From contig NZ_FZOD01000016.1 of the NCBI RefSeq assembly GCF_900188345.1, forward strand, positions 111,621 to 175,620: a stretch of DNA of 64,000 bases, read 5' to 3'. The position numbers were made by a program, and so were the translations under genes. Under the pieces are notes generated by a model. The model saw nothing but the letters and a program-made list of their open reading frames with translations, ran no database searches and was not told the origin of the DNA. The DNA comes from Streptosporangium subroseum. GTDB taxonomy: Bacteria; Actinomycetota; Actinomycetes; Streptosporangiales; Streptosporangiaceae. Of the stretch, positions 26,365 to 33,926 are shown piece by piece. Positions within the stretch are counted from its first letter, which is position 1; each line of letters begins with the position of its first letter.

Positions 26365-27479
26365 GCGCCCCCGCCGAAGCCGGCATCGCGGGCCGGTCGC
26401 CGGACGCCCCCGTCGGGATCGGCATCGTGGGCTGCGGTGCGATCTCCGGCCAGTACCTCGCGACGCTGAACACCCTGGACGGCGTGAGGCTGGTCGCCGT
26501 CGCCGACCTCGATCCGGCGCGGGCCGAGGCCGTGGCCAAGGCCCACGACGGCGTCCGCGCCCTGCCGGTCCCCGACCTGCTGGCCGACGGGGCGGTCGAC
26601 GTCGTGCTGATCCTCACGATGCCGGCGGCCCACGCCGAGGTGGCCCTGCAGGCCATCGCCGCCGGCAAGGACGTCTATCTCGAAAAGCCGCTGGCCGCGA
26701 CGACCGCCGAGGCCGGGGCCGTTCTGGCGGCCGCCGCCGAACGCGGCGTCCGGGTCGGATGCGCCCCGGACACCGTACTCGGCACCGGGATCCAGACCGC
26801 GCGGCGGACCATCGACGACGGCCTGATCGGGCGGCCCATCTCGGCGACGGCCACCATGATGACGCCCGGCCACGAGCGGTGGCACCCCAACCCCGACTTC
26901 TACTACGTCCCCGGCGGGGGCCCACTCCTGGACATGGGGCCCTACTACGTCACCTCCCTGGTCACGCTGCTGGGACCGGTGGTCTCGGTGATCGGCGCGG
27001 CCAGCCGTACCCACGACTCGCGGTTGATCGGCTCCGGGCCGCGCCAGGGCGAGCTCATCCCGGTCTCGATCGACACGCATGTCACCGGGGTGCTGGTCCA
27101 CGCGTCCGGAGCGGTGTCGACGATGGTGATGAGCTTCGACGCGGTCGCCACCGTGTCGGCCAACATCGAGGTCCACGGCGAGCGAGGCTCGCTCGTCGTC
27201 CCCGACCCGAACCATTTCAGCGGTGACGTGAAACTCTTCCGCCTGGACGGCACCGCCTGGGAGACGCTGCCCGAGTCGGCCGGCTACCGGAACTCCTCGC
27301 GCGGCTTCGGACTGGCCGACATGGCCGGGACTCCCGAGGGACTGGAACCGCGCGCCGGCGGCTCGCTGGCCTTCCACGTCCTGGAGGTCATGGAGTCGCT
27401 GCTGCGGTCGGCCGGAACCGGTCACTCCATTCCGATCGTGAGCACCTGCCTGCGCCCCGAGCCGGTGCCGCTCAGCTGA
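26361..27479 (+). CDS. Gfo/Idh/MocA family oxidoreductase
   Basis: A 372-residue NAD(P)-dependent sugar oxidoreductase. The Rossmann motif GIGIVGCGAISGQY is near residue 19, the conserved EKPLAAT with the family Lys near residue 110, and the C-terminal substrate domain has PGGGPLLDMGPYYV (about residue 185), matching the GGG...LxDxGxH region with Tyr-Tyr in place of the usual His. Start ATG 26361 overlaps the ThuA stop (ATGA). The substrate is unknown; partnership with ThuA suggests a glucoside or disaccharide. A 20-bp-stem terminator lies downstream. Confidence 0.9.
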   Translation: MSAPAEAGIAGRSPDAPVGIGIVGCGAISGQYLATLNTLDGVRLVAVADLDPARAEAVAKAHDGVRALPVPDLLADGAVDVVLILTMPAAHAEVALQAIAAGKDVYLEKPLAATTAEAGAVLAAAAERGVRVGCAPDTVLGTGIQTARRTIDDGLIGRPISATATMMTPGHERWHPNPDFYYVPGGGPLLDMGPYYVTSLVTLLGPVVSVIGAASRTHDSRLIGSGPRQGELIPVSIDTHVTGVLVHASGAVSTMVMSFDAVATVSANIEVHGERGSLVVPDPNHFSGDVKLFRLDGTAWETLPESAGYRNSSRGFGLADMAGTPEGLEPRAGGSLAFHVLEVMESLLRSAGTGHSIPIVSTCLRPEPVPLS

Positions 27480-27623
27480 CGGTCAGCTCATTAATGCCGC
27501 ATTAATTGGGATTTATCACGTGCGGAACATGCGTGCACGATGCTCTCGTCACGATGCGGCGCACAGAACTTCGTGATCTGTTCATGGCGAGGAACCCGGC
27601 AGGCGGCCTCTCATGGTGAGGAG

Positions 27624-27669
27624 CCGGTAGGCGGCCCCGAGCCCCTCTCGGCTCGGGGCCGCCTACCGG
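27624..27669. terminator. Very strong GC hairpin after the ThuA/oxidoreductase pair
   Basis: A perfect 20-bp stem (27624-27643 with 27650-27669) around the loop CCTCTC, 145 bases after the oxidoreductase stop. The rest of 27480-27784 holds two CATTAAT copies (27486-27506), a partial second copy of the stem's GGYAGGCGGCC sequence (about 27598) and a weaker hairpin at about 27707-27762 before the YbaB-like gene. Confidence 0.85.
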
Positions 27670-27784
27670 ACGACGAGCAGGTCATGACCATGGACGGGGA
27701 ACGGGTGGGAAAGACCATCGGGCGGGGCCTGCGTTCGGTCTCCTTCCCGCCCGGATGGAAACTCACGTAGCAAAGGAGCATCCC

Positions 27785-28087
27785 GTGGGCTACCCGGATG
27801 ACGCGACCCTGCGCCTGATGGAGGAGGGTCTGAGCGATCTCACCGGCGAGGGCACGGCCGCCGGCGAGATGATCCGGGTCGTCACCGACTCGGCCGGCCG
27901 GATCCTGAAGCTCACCCTGAACCCGAACGTCATGCGCATGGACAGCCAGGAGCTGGCGGAGGAACTCTGCGCGGCCGTACAGCGGGCGCAGGCGGACGGG
28001 GAGCGCAAGACGCGAGAGCTGGTCGGTGGAATCCTCGGCTCTTCGGAACAGCTCCCCGATCGCACGCAGTTCTGGAACGGGCACTGA
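27785..28087 (+). CDS. YbaB/EbfC-family small protein
   Basis: A 100-residue protein with the YbaB/EbfC layout: N-terminal helix, the strand pair MIRVVTDSAGRILKLTLNPN, then a long C-terminal helix (ELAEELCAAVQRAQADGERK). Family members are nucleoid-associated dimers; actinomycete paralogues like this one are often of unknown role. The start is GTG 27785, set by AAAGGAG 6-7 nt upstream. It converges on the alpha/beta hydrolase with 12 bases between stops. It does not lie beside dnaX or recR, so it is probably a paralogue of the housekeeping gene. Confidence 0.7.
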   Translation: MGYPDDATLRLMEEGLSDLTGEGTAAGEMIRVVTDSAGRILKLTLNPNVMRMDSQELAEELCAAVQRAQADGERKTRELVGGILGSSEQLPDRTQFWNGH

Positions 28088-28099
28088 CCGGCCTGGCGA

Positions 28100-28933
28100 T
28101 CAGCCCGCCTGGGCCTCCGCCGAGGCGAGAAAGTCCAGCAGCAGGTCGGTGACCTTGCCGGGCGCCTCCAGTTGCATCCAGTGGCCGATTCCGTCGAGCC
28201 GCTCGTAGCGCCACGGCGCGGCGACGTGCTCTTCGGTGCCGGTCATCGACCGCTCGGTGAGGAACCGGTCACCGCTGCTCCACACGCCCATGGTCGGCAC
28301 CGAGATCGGCGGCAGGATGGCGTCGCCGTTGAGAAGCCACTCGGGCGGCACCCCCTTGCGGTAGATCGCCAGGGCCGCGCTGAGTGCCCGGGGGTCACGC
28401 ATGCGCTCGATGACCTCGTCGCGATCGGGATGTTCGGTCAGCATCTGCCGCATGTTCGAGAAGTCGTGCTGGGTCAGCCACTGCTCGGCGGTCCCCTGGA
28501 ACTGGAACAGCAACATGTACCAGGACTTCTCCCGCTGCTCCCATCCGGCCGACAGCATCGCGCCGCGATGGCCGACCGACAGGCAGGCCAGGTCGATGAC
28601 CCTGCCGGGCGCCATGATGGCGACCAGCTGGGCGAGGGCCGAGCCCCAGTCGTGCCCGACGAGGTGGACCCTGTCGATGCCGAATTGGTCGAGGATGCCG
28701 ATCAGATCCCCGGCATACGCGGCGATCTTGTAGCTCTCCAGGTCCTCCGGCTTGTCCGAGGCGCCGAAACCGCGCAGGTCAGGGGCGATCGTCTGATATC
28801 CGGCGGCGTTCAGCGCGGCCACCTGGTGCCGCCAGCACGCGTGGGTGTCGGGAAAGCCGTGCACCAGCATGACGGCCGGGCCCTCCCCGCTGACCTGCAC
28901 CTCCAGCGCGATGCCGTTGACCTCGATACGCAT
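28100..28933 (-). CDS. Alpha/beta hydrolase (epoxide hydrolase-like)
   Basis: A 277-residue alpha/beta hydrolase. It has the oxyanion motif HGFPDTHACWRHQ (His-Gly at about residue 25), the nucleophile elbow VGHDWGS with Asp at about residue 93 (Asp rather than Ser, as in epoxide hydrolases and dehalogenases) and the catalytic His in DGIGHWMQLE near the end. Start ATG 28933 shares one base with the stop of a ten-residue leader ORF that has a strong ribosome site, so translation probably depends on the leader. The substrate is unknown. Confidence 0.9.
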   Translation of the reverse strand: MRIEVNGIALEVQVSGEGPAVMLVHGFPDTHACWRHQVAALNAAGYQTIAPDLRGFGASDKPEDLESYKIAAYAGDLIGILDQFGIDRVHLVGHDWGSALAQLVAIMAPGRVIDLACLSVGHRGAMLSAGWEQREKSWYMLLFQFQGTAEQWLTQHDFSNMRQMLTEHPDRDEVIERMRDPRALSAALAIYRKGVPPEWLLNGDAILPPISVPTMGVWSSGDRFLTERSMTGTEEHVAAPWRYERLDGIGHWMQLEAPGKVTDLLLDFLASAEAQAG

Positions 28934-28965
28934 CACGCGGCTCCGAGCACAAAAATATTGATCAT
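28933..28965 (-). CDS. Ten-residue leader ORF coupled to the hydrolase
   Basis: ATG 28965 opens a frame of ten codons (MINIFVLGAA) ending in TGA at 28933, whose A is the A of the hydrolase ATG (TGATG). It has a good site, AGGAGAG, 4-5 nt upstream, while the hydrolase's own site (GGAG) lies inside the leader. This is the arrangement of a leader that recruits ribosomes for re-initiation. No peptide function is implied. Confidence 0.5.
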   Translation of the reverse strand: MINIFVLGAA

Positions 28966-29332
28966 GATGCTCTCCTGAATCGGAATCGACACACATCGGA
29001 GGGCCGGTCCCGGTGCCCACCTCACGGCCCGTTTCCTACCCGATTTTCGCTCAGGAGTCGATGTTCAGGAGCCTCCGGCCGTGAGAGACGACTCTCAGCG
29101 CCCTACGGGTTCGCGTCGATGGTGTGCACGAGCGGTGGCTATTGCTGTGACCGGGTAGGTTCACTGGTTCCCACCCGGTGCGCCACCCGACGTCCTCGCC
29201 ACCCAGCGCCGCGAGCGCGCACGTATCCGCAGCGAGAAGGGCATCCGCTGGGGCCGGCGGCTCACAAAGGCCACAGCTTGATCGCCGGCCCCGGTGGACG
29301 TTCCCGGTCAGAGCCGAGTGCGGAACCGCTCG
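28966..29332. other. Non-coding gap with small hairpins, possible gene remnant
   Basis: A TGAGAG-ACGA-CTCTCA hairpin lies at 29092-29107 and a CCGGGT...ACCCGG pair at about 29151-29178. From 29186 a short frame reads DVLATQRRERARIRSEKGIR and continues to a TGA near 29283. It looks like a protein tail without a head, but I cannot name the family. No ribosome site or complete gene is present. Confidence 0.35.
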
Positions 29333-30046
29333 TCAGGGGCGGGCGTGAACACCCATGCCTCCCGAGACGATGAGGTTGTCGCCGGTGATGTAGCCGGCGG
29401 CGTCCGAGGCGAGGAAGGCCACGGCCTCGGCGATATCGACGGGAGCGCCGGCGCGGCCGAGCGGGACGTCCCGAGCCCAGGAGTCGATCATTTCCTGGGA
29501 GACACCCATCTTGCTGTAGGCAGGGGTGTTGATCAGTCCTGGGCTGACGGCGTTGACGCGGATGCGGCGGGGGGCGAGTTCGAGCGCGAGGGACCGCATG
29601 AGGGGCACCAGAGCGCCCTTGGCGGCTGTCATGGCGGCGCCGAGCCCTTCGCCGGCGCCCACGGTGAACACGACCGAGGCGCCCTCGTTGAGGAGCGGGA
29701 GCGCCTTTTGCAGAGTGAAGAAGGTGCCCTTGACGTTGATGTCGAACAGGGCGTCGAAGGCGGCTTCGTCGGTTGACTCGATCGGGCCGGGCCGGGAGAC
29801 GCCCGCGTTGAGGAAGAGCAGGTCGAGGGAGCCGAACTGCCGGCGTGCCTGCTCCATTGCGTGGTCGATCTCCGGCAGGGACCGTGCGTCGGCCCGGACG
29901 ACCGTGACGTCTTCGGGAAGTCCGGCGTTGGCGAGGTTGCTGACGCCGGTGACCATGACGCGGTAGCCGCGGGAGTGGAGCAGTTCGGCGGTCGCCTTGC
30001 CGATGCCGCTGGTTCCACCGGTGATCAAAGCTGCAGGTGCAGACAT
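29333..30046 (-). CDS. SDR-family protein lacking the catalytic Tyr
   Basis: A 237-residue short-chain dehydrogenase/reductase fold. The cofactor motif GGTSGIG (about residue 10) and the NAG motif (LFLNAGVS) are intact. At the active site the usual Ser and the Tyr of YxxxK are missing: the segment reads VFTVGAGEGLGAAMTAAKGA, with Met where Tyr belongs and Lys kept; the bases at about 29617-29636 leave no doubt. It may be a non-classical reductase or a binding protein. Start ATG 30046 has AAGGAA upstream. It diverges from a TetR regulator that probably controls it through the palindrome at 30156-30172. Confidence 0.88.
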   Translation of the reverse strand: MSAPAALITGGTSGIGKATAELLHSRGYRVMVTGVSNLANAGLPEDVTVVRADARSLPEIDHAMEQARRQFGSLDLLFLNAGVSRPGPIESTDEAAFDALFDINVKGTFFTLQKALPLLNEGASVVFTVGAGEGLGAAMTAAKGALVPLMRSLALELAPRRIRVNAVSPGLINTPAYSKMGVSQEMIDSWARDVPLGRAGAPVDIAEAVAFLASDAAGYITGDNLIVSGGMGVHARP

Positions 30047-30142
30047 GACGCGTTCCTTTCCGTGCTTTTGGGAGGTAGGGGGATCGGTCGGCGGCTACGG
30101 CCCGTGGGGCGGTGGGCCGTACCGCGACGGTCACCTTTTGAC

Positions 30143-30172
30143 AGCGTACGACTGTTTGGCAGCGACTGCCAA
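30143..30172 (-). promoter_or_regulatory. SDR promoter with TetR-type operator
   Basis: Reading leftward, TTGGCA (30172-30167) and TACGCT (30148-30143) are separated by 18 bases and fit a housekeeping promoter. The -35 box is half of the perfect palindrome TTGGCAG-CGA-CTGCCAA (30156-30172), a likely operator for the adjacent TetR protein. TTGACA at 30138-30143 may serve the tetR direction. Confidence 0.65.
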
Positions 30173-30218
30173 TTTGCGTGCGAGCGCCACTCTGGCAGTG
30201 CTGGGTTAACCTGGGCAC

Positions 30219-30827
30219 GTGAAGCAGGAAGCCGAGACAGCGAGGGGTGCACCGGCCACGCTGTGGGACCGGACCCGGCGGCTGGCCTCCCGAGAGATCC
30301 TTGAGACGGCCCTGCGTCTGTTCACCGAACAGGGCTACGACGAGACGACCATCGCCCAGATCGCCCGAGAGGCCGGCGTCTCCCAGCGCACCCTCTTCCG
30401 CTACTTCGGCACCAAGGAGGACCTTCTCGGCGGCAACCAGGACCGGTTCGGGCAGGTCCTGACAGACACGATCAGCGAACTGCCGGCCGAAGTCGGTGTC
30501 TGGGAGGCCCTGCGCACAGGGGTTGCCGCCGTACTGGCCTTGCATGACAGCCGCGAACAGGCCCTGGAGCGGTTCCGTCTCCTGCACAACACCGCCTCGC
30601 TACGTGCCGGTTGGCTCGAAAAGCAACTGCGCTTCCAGGAAGACCTGCTGCCGCTCATCGAGGTGCGCATGGACGCCGCCACCGGCAGCGTGGGCGCGAA
30701 GGCCCGCGCAGTGATCGCGACGGCGTTCGCATGCCTGGATGCCGCATCGATGACATGGGTCGACAATGACGGCAAGGGCGACATCATCGACCTGTACGAC
30801 GAGTGCCTGGCCGCAGTGCGTGGCTGA
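30219..30827 (+). CDS. TetR family transcriptional regulator
   Basis: A 202-residue TetR repressor. The N-terminal helix-turn-helix is clear: ILETALRLFTEQGYDETTIAQIA, then EAGVSQRTLFRYFGTKEDLL (residues about 28-70). The C-terminal ligand domain (about residues 80-200) is not assignable to a ligand. Start GTG 30219. It is divergent from the SDR gene, and the shared 172-base region contains a perfect 7-3-7 palindrome at 30156-30172, the classical layout for local TetR control and autoregulation. Confidence 0.92.
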   Translation: MKQEAETARGAPATLWDRTRRLASREILETALRLFTEQGYDETTIAQIAREAGVSQRTLFRYFGTKEDLLGGNQDRFGQVLTDTISELPAEVGVWEALRTGVAAVLALHDSREQALERFRLLHNTASLRAGWLEKQLRFQEDLLPLIEVRMDAATGSVGAKARAVIATAFACLDAASMTWVDNDGKGDIIDLYDECLAAVRG

Positions 30828-31159
30828 CCAGCACAGAAACCGTGGACCGACAGTGCCGAATTCATCCGGACCCGCGAGCTCCCGCACCTCGGCGACGACC
30901 CTCATCACCTGGTGCCCACCGGCGGCGACACGCGCCAGCAAAAGGCCTTGAGCGGGCCAGGTCGCACGAATTTACATTTTCGCTTAATTGTCTAAAAATG
31001 ATCATTTACGTTAAAAGCAGACATGAGGGGGTAATATCACTTCAACTGATAAACGCTGACCACATGAAATAATTTCAAAGCACTCCCGCGAATCGCAAAT
31101 TCATGATCTGATTCACCTGTTCTTCAGTGGCAGGAGTTGCCAAAGGCCACGCCGATGGG
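30828..31159. other. AT-rich border region, no gene seen
   Basis: From about 30,961 to 31,110 the sequence becomes strikingly AT-rich for this genome. It contains a 12-bp perfect palindrome AAATGATCATTT (30996-31007). No frame shows conserved protein. It marks the left border of an accessory patch that includes the toxin-antitoxin genes, and probably contains their promoter. Confidence 0.6.
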
Positions 31160-31849
31160 ATGATGCGAAACATGAGCGGTGTCGTTGACCTCCTCGGACG
31201 ACCGACATATACGATGCCTCAGGTCGATCGCCTACTCGGTCTGCGCTCGGGCACCGCGCGACGCTGGATCGATGGATACATCCGCGGTGGGCGCACCTAT
31301 GATCCGGTCGTCCGGCAGTGTCATACCGGCGAGGAAACAGCGACGTGGGGCGAGTTCGTCGAAACTCGCCTACTGGCCGAGTATCGCAACGCGGGCGTTC
31401 CCATCATCAACATGCGACCGGCCATAACAAAGTTACGGACCGAGACCCGATCGCAATATCCCCTCGCCCAGTCGGCGAACTTCGTGACCCCACACGGCAA
31501 AGAGCTCGTCCAACGGATTCAGGAGCAGGTCGGCCTGCAGGAGGAGCTTCTGCTGGTGGTGCTCCGCAGCAACCAGCTCGTCATGGCCGATCCTGTCGAA
31601 ATCTTCGTCAACGCGGTGGAGTTCGACGACGGGACCGCCGTGCGCATGCTTCCCGATCCGAGACTTCCCGACGTCAAGATCGATCCGTTGCGGGCCTTCG
31701 GTGAGCCCGCAATTCGATCCGTCCCCACCGAGGTGATCGCTGAGCAGGTCAGGGCCGGCGACTCCGAAGAGATGATCTCTGAACTGTATGAGCTGCCGCT
31801 TGAACAGGTGCATGCCGCAGTCTTGTTCGAGAAGCGCCGCTGCGCCTGA
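31160..31849 (+). CDS. VapB45-like antitoxin (HTH plus DUF433-type)
   Basis: A protein of about 229 residues with an N-terminal MerR-like DNA-recognition segment (TYTMPQVDRLLGLRSGTARRWIDGY) and a C-terminal DUF433-type helix bundle (AIRSVPTEVIAEQVRAGDSE, then ISELYELPLEQVHAAV). This two-part build and its size match mycobacterial VapB45 as I remember it (about 239 residues). The start is uncertain: GTG 31127 and ATGs 31160, 31163 and 31172 are in frame and none has a good ribosome site. It lies 14 bases before the PIN-like toxin gene. It should bind and silence the toxin and repress the operon. Confidence 0.8.
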   Translation: MMRNMSGVVDLLGRPTYTMPQVDRLLGLRSGTARRWIDGYIRGGRTYDPVVRQCHTGEETATWGEFVETRLLAEYRNAGVPIINMRPAITKLRTETRSQYPLAQSANFVTPHGKELVQRIQEQVGLQEELLLVVLRSNQLVMADPVEIFVNAVEFDDGTAVRMLPDPRLPDVKIDPLRAFGEPAIRSVPTEVIAEQVRAGDSEEMISELYELPLEQVHAAVLFEKRRCA

Positions 31850-31863
31850 CCTTCTGGAAAGTC

Positions 31864-32295
31864 ATGCCCCCCATAGATCCGCAGAGCCTGCGCTTTTTCG
31901 TTGACGAGACCTCCCTCGGCGTCGGTCGCGCTCTGGCCCTCCTGCGCAGGGACGTCATCCACACCAACCATCGGCTCATCCCTGAAGTGCCCCTCGGCAC
32001 GTTGGATGACGATTGGATTCCCAAAGTGGCAGCAAGGGATCTGGTGGTGATTACGCGAGACAAGCGCATCCGCACCAAGCACGCTAAAGCGATGCTCTAT
32101 GCCCAGAGCGGGCTGCGCGTGTTTTGGCTCGCCGGCAAGAAAGACCTGTCGAACTGGGAAACCATGTGCCTGCTCACACGCCGCTGGAATGACATCGAAC
32201 GTGAGATCAAGGAGCGCGGGCCGGGGCCTTGGTTCATGGCCATCAACGAGGCCAAACTCAGTGACATGCGGATCAGATTTCAAGGACTCTCGTGA
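31864..32295 (+). CDS. VapC45-like PIN-domain toxin
   Basis: A 143-residue PIN-like ribonuclease of the VapC45 type. Acidic residues expected of a PIN site are visible in LRFFVDETSLG, LGTLDDDWIP and VVITRDKRIRTKH. The C-terminal helix region ends in LSDMRIRFQGLS. It follows the antitoxin by 14 bases with a GGAAAG site before ATG 31864. VapC-type toxins cleave structured RNA; the target here is unknown. Codon use is less GC-biased than in the glycogen genes and the unit sits in an AT-rich patch, which suggests horizontal acquisition. The frame is intact, so the pair is probably functional. Confidence 0.82.
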   Translation: MPPIDPQSLRFFVDETSLGVGRALALLRRDVIHTNHRLIPEVPLGTLDDDWIPKVAARDLVVITRDKRIRTKHAKAMLYAQSGLRVFWLAGKKDLSNWETMCLLTRRWNDIEREIKERGPGPWFMAINEAKLSDMRIRFQGLS

Positions 32296-32335
32296 GTGCC
32301 AATTATGCGGCGGAGGTGGCCGGCGAGCAGTGCGA

Positions 32336-32491
32336 ATGAGCACGGCGAACTGGGACGAGGTGAAGCGGCAGGCACGAGAGCGGCGCCAGGCTTCAGGCCC
32401 GCCGGTGGGTCGAAACATGAGGAAGAAGAAAGGGCTCAGTGAAGGTCGCTGTTGCCGCCCAGGTTGGCGATCATGCGGCGCAGGACGTTGA
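32336..32491 (+). pseudogene. 5' fragment of an XRE-type antitoxin gene
   Basis: ATG 32336 opens a frame beginning MSTANWDEVKRQARERR, followed by QASGPPVG, which resembles the N-terminal arm of actinobacterial XRE antitoxins. After about 30 residues it becomes unrelated sequence and runs antisense into the MarR-type gene. The DNA-binding part of the same type of protein reappears at 33022-33192. I read the two as parts of one gene split by the segment carrying the MarR-type gene. Confidence 0.5.
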
Positions 32492-32891
32492 GAGTGGCCA
32501 CGTATTCGTCCGTCCCGATGCCCTCGTGCATCTGCTCGTGTGCCTGTGCGTTGCGAGCCTGGGCGCGGAGCCGCCCGGCCTCCCCGATTTCGGTAAGAGA
32601 CAGGACCCCCGCCTCTTCCGTCATCCACCCGCGCGTGACCAGGTCGTCGAAGACGCCTTCGAAGTCGATGCCGAGGTCGTCGAACGGAGCCAGACGATCG
32701 GCGAGCCGGGCACGGCTCCACGTGCCCGGAGCACCCGCGACGTGGTTGAGGGTCCACCAGTGCGGTTGGGTAAGCTGTTCCACGGCCAGCTCCGCCCGGA
32801 TACGCCCGACCACGACCCGGCCCGCCTGGCTGCTCCAGTAACCGATGGGCTGCGCGGCAAGCTCTTCCCGGGCATACTCCTTCATGATCAT
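32436..32891 (-). CDS. MarR-like winged-helix protein
   Basis: A 151-residue protein that looks like a MarR/PadR-type winged helix: WWTLNHVAGAPGTWSRARLADRLAPF, then DLVTRGWMTEEAGVLSLTEIGEAGR (the wing) and a C-terminal dimerisation helix (RAQARNAQAHEQMHEGI). Ligand and targets are unknown. Start ATG 32891 has AAGGAG with an 8-nt spacer; ATG 32885 is also possible. A TCAAC-G-GTTGA palindrome lies at 32907-32917, just upstream, and may be its own operator. It is transcribed against the flanking antitoxin fragments and appears to have been inserted between them. Confidence 0.75.
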   Translation of the reverse strand: MIMKEYAREELAAQPIGYWSSQAGRVVVGRIRAELAVEQLTQPHWWTLNHVAGAPGTWSRARLADRLAPFDDLGIDFEGVFDDLVTRGWMTEEAGVLSLTEIGEAGRLRAQARNAQAHEQMHEGIGTDEYVATLNVLRRMIANLGGNSDLH

Positions 32892-33021
32892 TTAATGAGC
32901 TCCTTGTCAACGGTTGAACGAATATGATCACCGTAGAAGCTCAAGCAAGGTTGAGGTCAAGGCATCTCAGCTGTCGGCTGCTCCAGGCGAGATGCAAAAC
33001 GACACCGGAGCCAGGATGTAC

Positions 33022-33192
33022 GGAACACTCGGCAACGCCTCGTCGCAGAGGTCCGGGCGCACAAGTCTGCGGAGATCAGGCGCGAGCAAGATCTGACGCA
33101 ACGCGACGTGGCCAACAGCTTGGGGTCTCCGGATCAAGGGGCTCAGCCATCGAGCACGGGAATGGGAGAGCCCTTCCACCCAATTTCGAGTG
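33022..33192 (+). pseudogene. 3' fragment of an XRE-type antitoxin gene, frameshifted
   Basis: One frame reads RQRLVAEVRAHK then SAEIRREQDLTQRDVANSLG, the first half of an XRE helix-turn-helix. The continuation, LGVSGSRGSAIEHGNG, is in the next frame from about 33,118 and ends at a TGA near 33,192. Joined, they give an ordinary XRE fold (LTQRDVA...LGVS...IEHG) with a frameshift at about 33,118-33,126. The usual C-terminal tail is missing. With the fragment at 32336 this is a dead antitoxin gene. Confidence 0.65.
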
Positions 33193-33222
33193 AAAGGGCC
33201 TCCTTAAGACTTGAGGTAAGTG

Positions 33223-33558
33223 TCAGCTGGTCGCGCGGAAGCTTCGACCGTCAAAACCTATGAAGCTGTGGATGTCGGTGGCAGGAAAGGTGAGCGCCTG
33301 GCCCGTGCAGTCCGCCGTCTTGTAGACCTGGATGGACTTGCCGGTGTTGTTGAACTCGGAGTGCACCGTGAACGGCAGCGTCGTGCAATTGGCGCTCGGG
33401 TCCGCGTAGGTCACGGACTGGCCGGCGAAGGCACCCGACCAGAAGGTGACACCCGAAGACGCCGCATCAGCGGACGCGGGGGTGACGGTGCCAAGGATGA
33501 CAGAGAGCGAGGCGACGCTCGCAAGGCCCAATGCGAGCTTGACCTTGATAGTGGGCAC
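33223..33558 (-). CDS. Small secreted Cys-containing protein
   Basis: A 111-residue exported protein. The signal peptide is residues 1-29 (VKLALGLASVASLSVILG...TPASA). The mature part has two Cys (SANCTTLP and TADCTGQALTF), probably a disulfide, in a short beta-rich domain (VTFWSGAFAGQSVTYADP). It resembles small secreted proteins of streptomycetes sometimes linked to the I36 peptidase-inhibitor/beta-gamma-crystallin group; I do not assign a function. Start GTG 33558 has GGGGAG 5-6 nt upstream. Its own promoter is visible at 33641-33669. Confidence 0.75.
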   Translation of the reverse strand: MPTIKVKLALGLASVASLSVILGTVTPASADAASSGVTFWSGAFAGQSVTYADPSANCTTLPFTVHSEFNNTGKSIQVYKTADCTGQALTFPATDIHSFIGFDGRSFRATS

Positions 33559-33640
33559 GGCTTCTCCCCTTGCTTGCAACGGTGCGGCGAAGTGCCGCAT
33601 TTACGATGATCGCTTTACAGATGATCTGACAGCCAACGCG

Positions 33641-33671
33641 ATCATTGTGTCGAATTGTTGAAAAGTCAACG
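33641..33671 (-). promoter_or_regulatory. Promoter of the small secreted protein
   Basis: Leftward TTGACT (33669-33664), 17 bases, then AATGAT (33646-33641). The -35 box lies in the inverted repeat GTTGA-AAAG-TCAAC (33658-33671), a possible operator. The predicted leader is about 75 nt. Confidence 0.55.
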
Positions 33672-33824
33672 AATCTTTTCCGCGACGAGCGGTGGCGATG
33701 CGTGACGCAGACCGCAGAGATGATCCCGGAAAGACGCGAAGCCCCTGGTAGAAGGGCCGAGCATGATCACGGCCACTCTTCACCGATGGCGGTGATCGCT
33801 CAGAACGGGCATGCTGTTCGGGTG

Positions 33825-33926
33825 ATGGACACCTCCATGACCTGTGCTGTTCGAACCGCCCGTCCAGAGGACCTACCGGCGACCCTGCAGATCTACGCCG
33901 CCGTACGGGCCGCCAAGATGGCATAG
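33825..33926 (+). pseudogene. N-terminal remnant of a GNAT acetyltransferase
   Basis: ATG 33825 reads MDTSMTCAVRTARPEDLPAT, then LQIYAAVRAA, the first strand and helix of a GNAT domain, and stops at TAG 33926 after 33 residues. The acetyl-CoA motif is absent. From 34,062 back to 33,978 the other strand holds another short tail (NLLEAQRAELKRLVDE) ending in TGA. Both suggest a decayed stretch. Otherwise 33559-34058 has no gene. Confidence 0.55.

Noticed and set aside
29186..29283. Transposase remnant
   Set aside because: Only about 30 residues of Arg-rich sequence are readable, and I cannot match them to a named transposase; no inverted repeats are visible.
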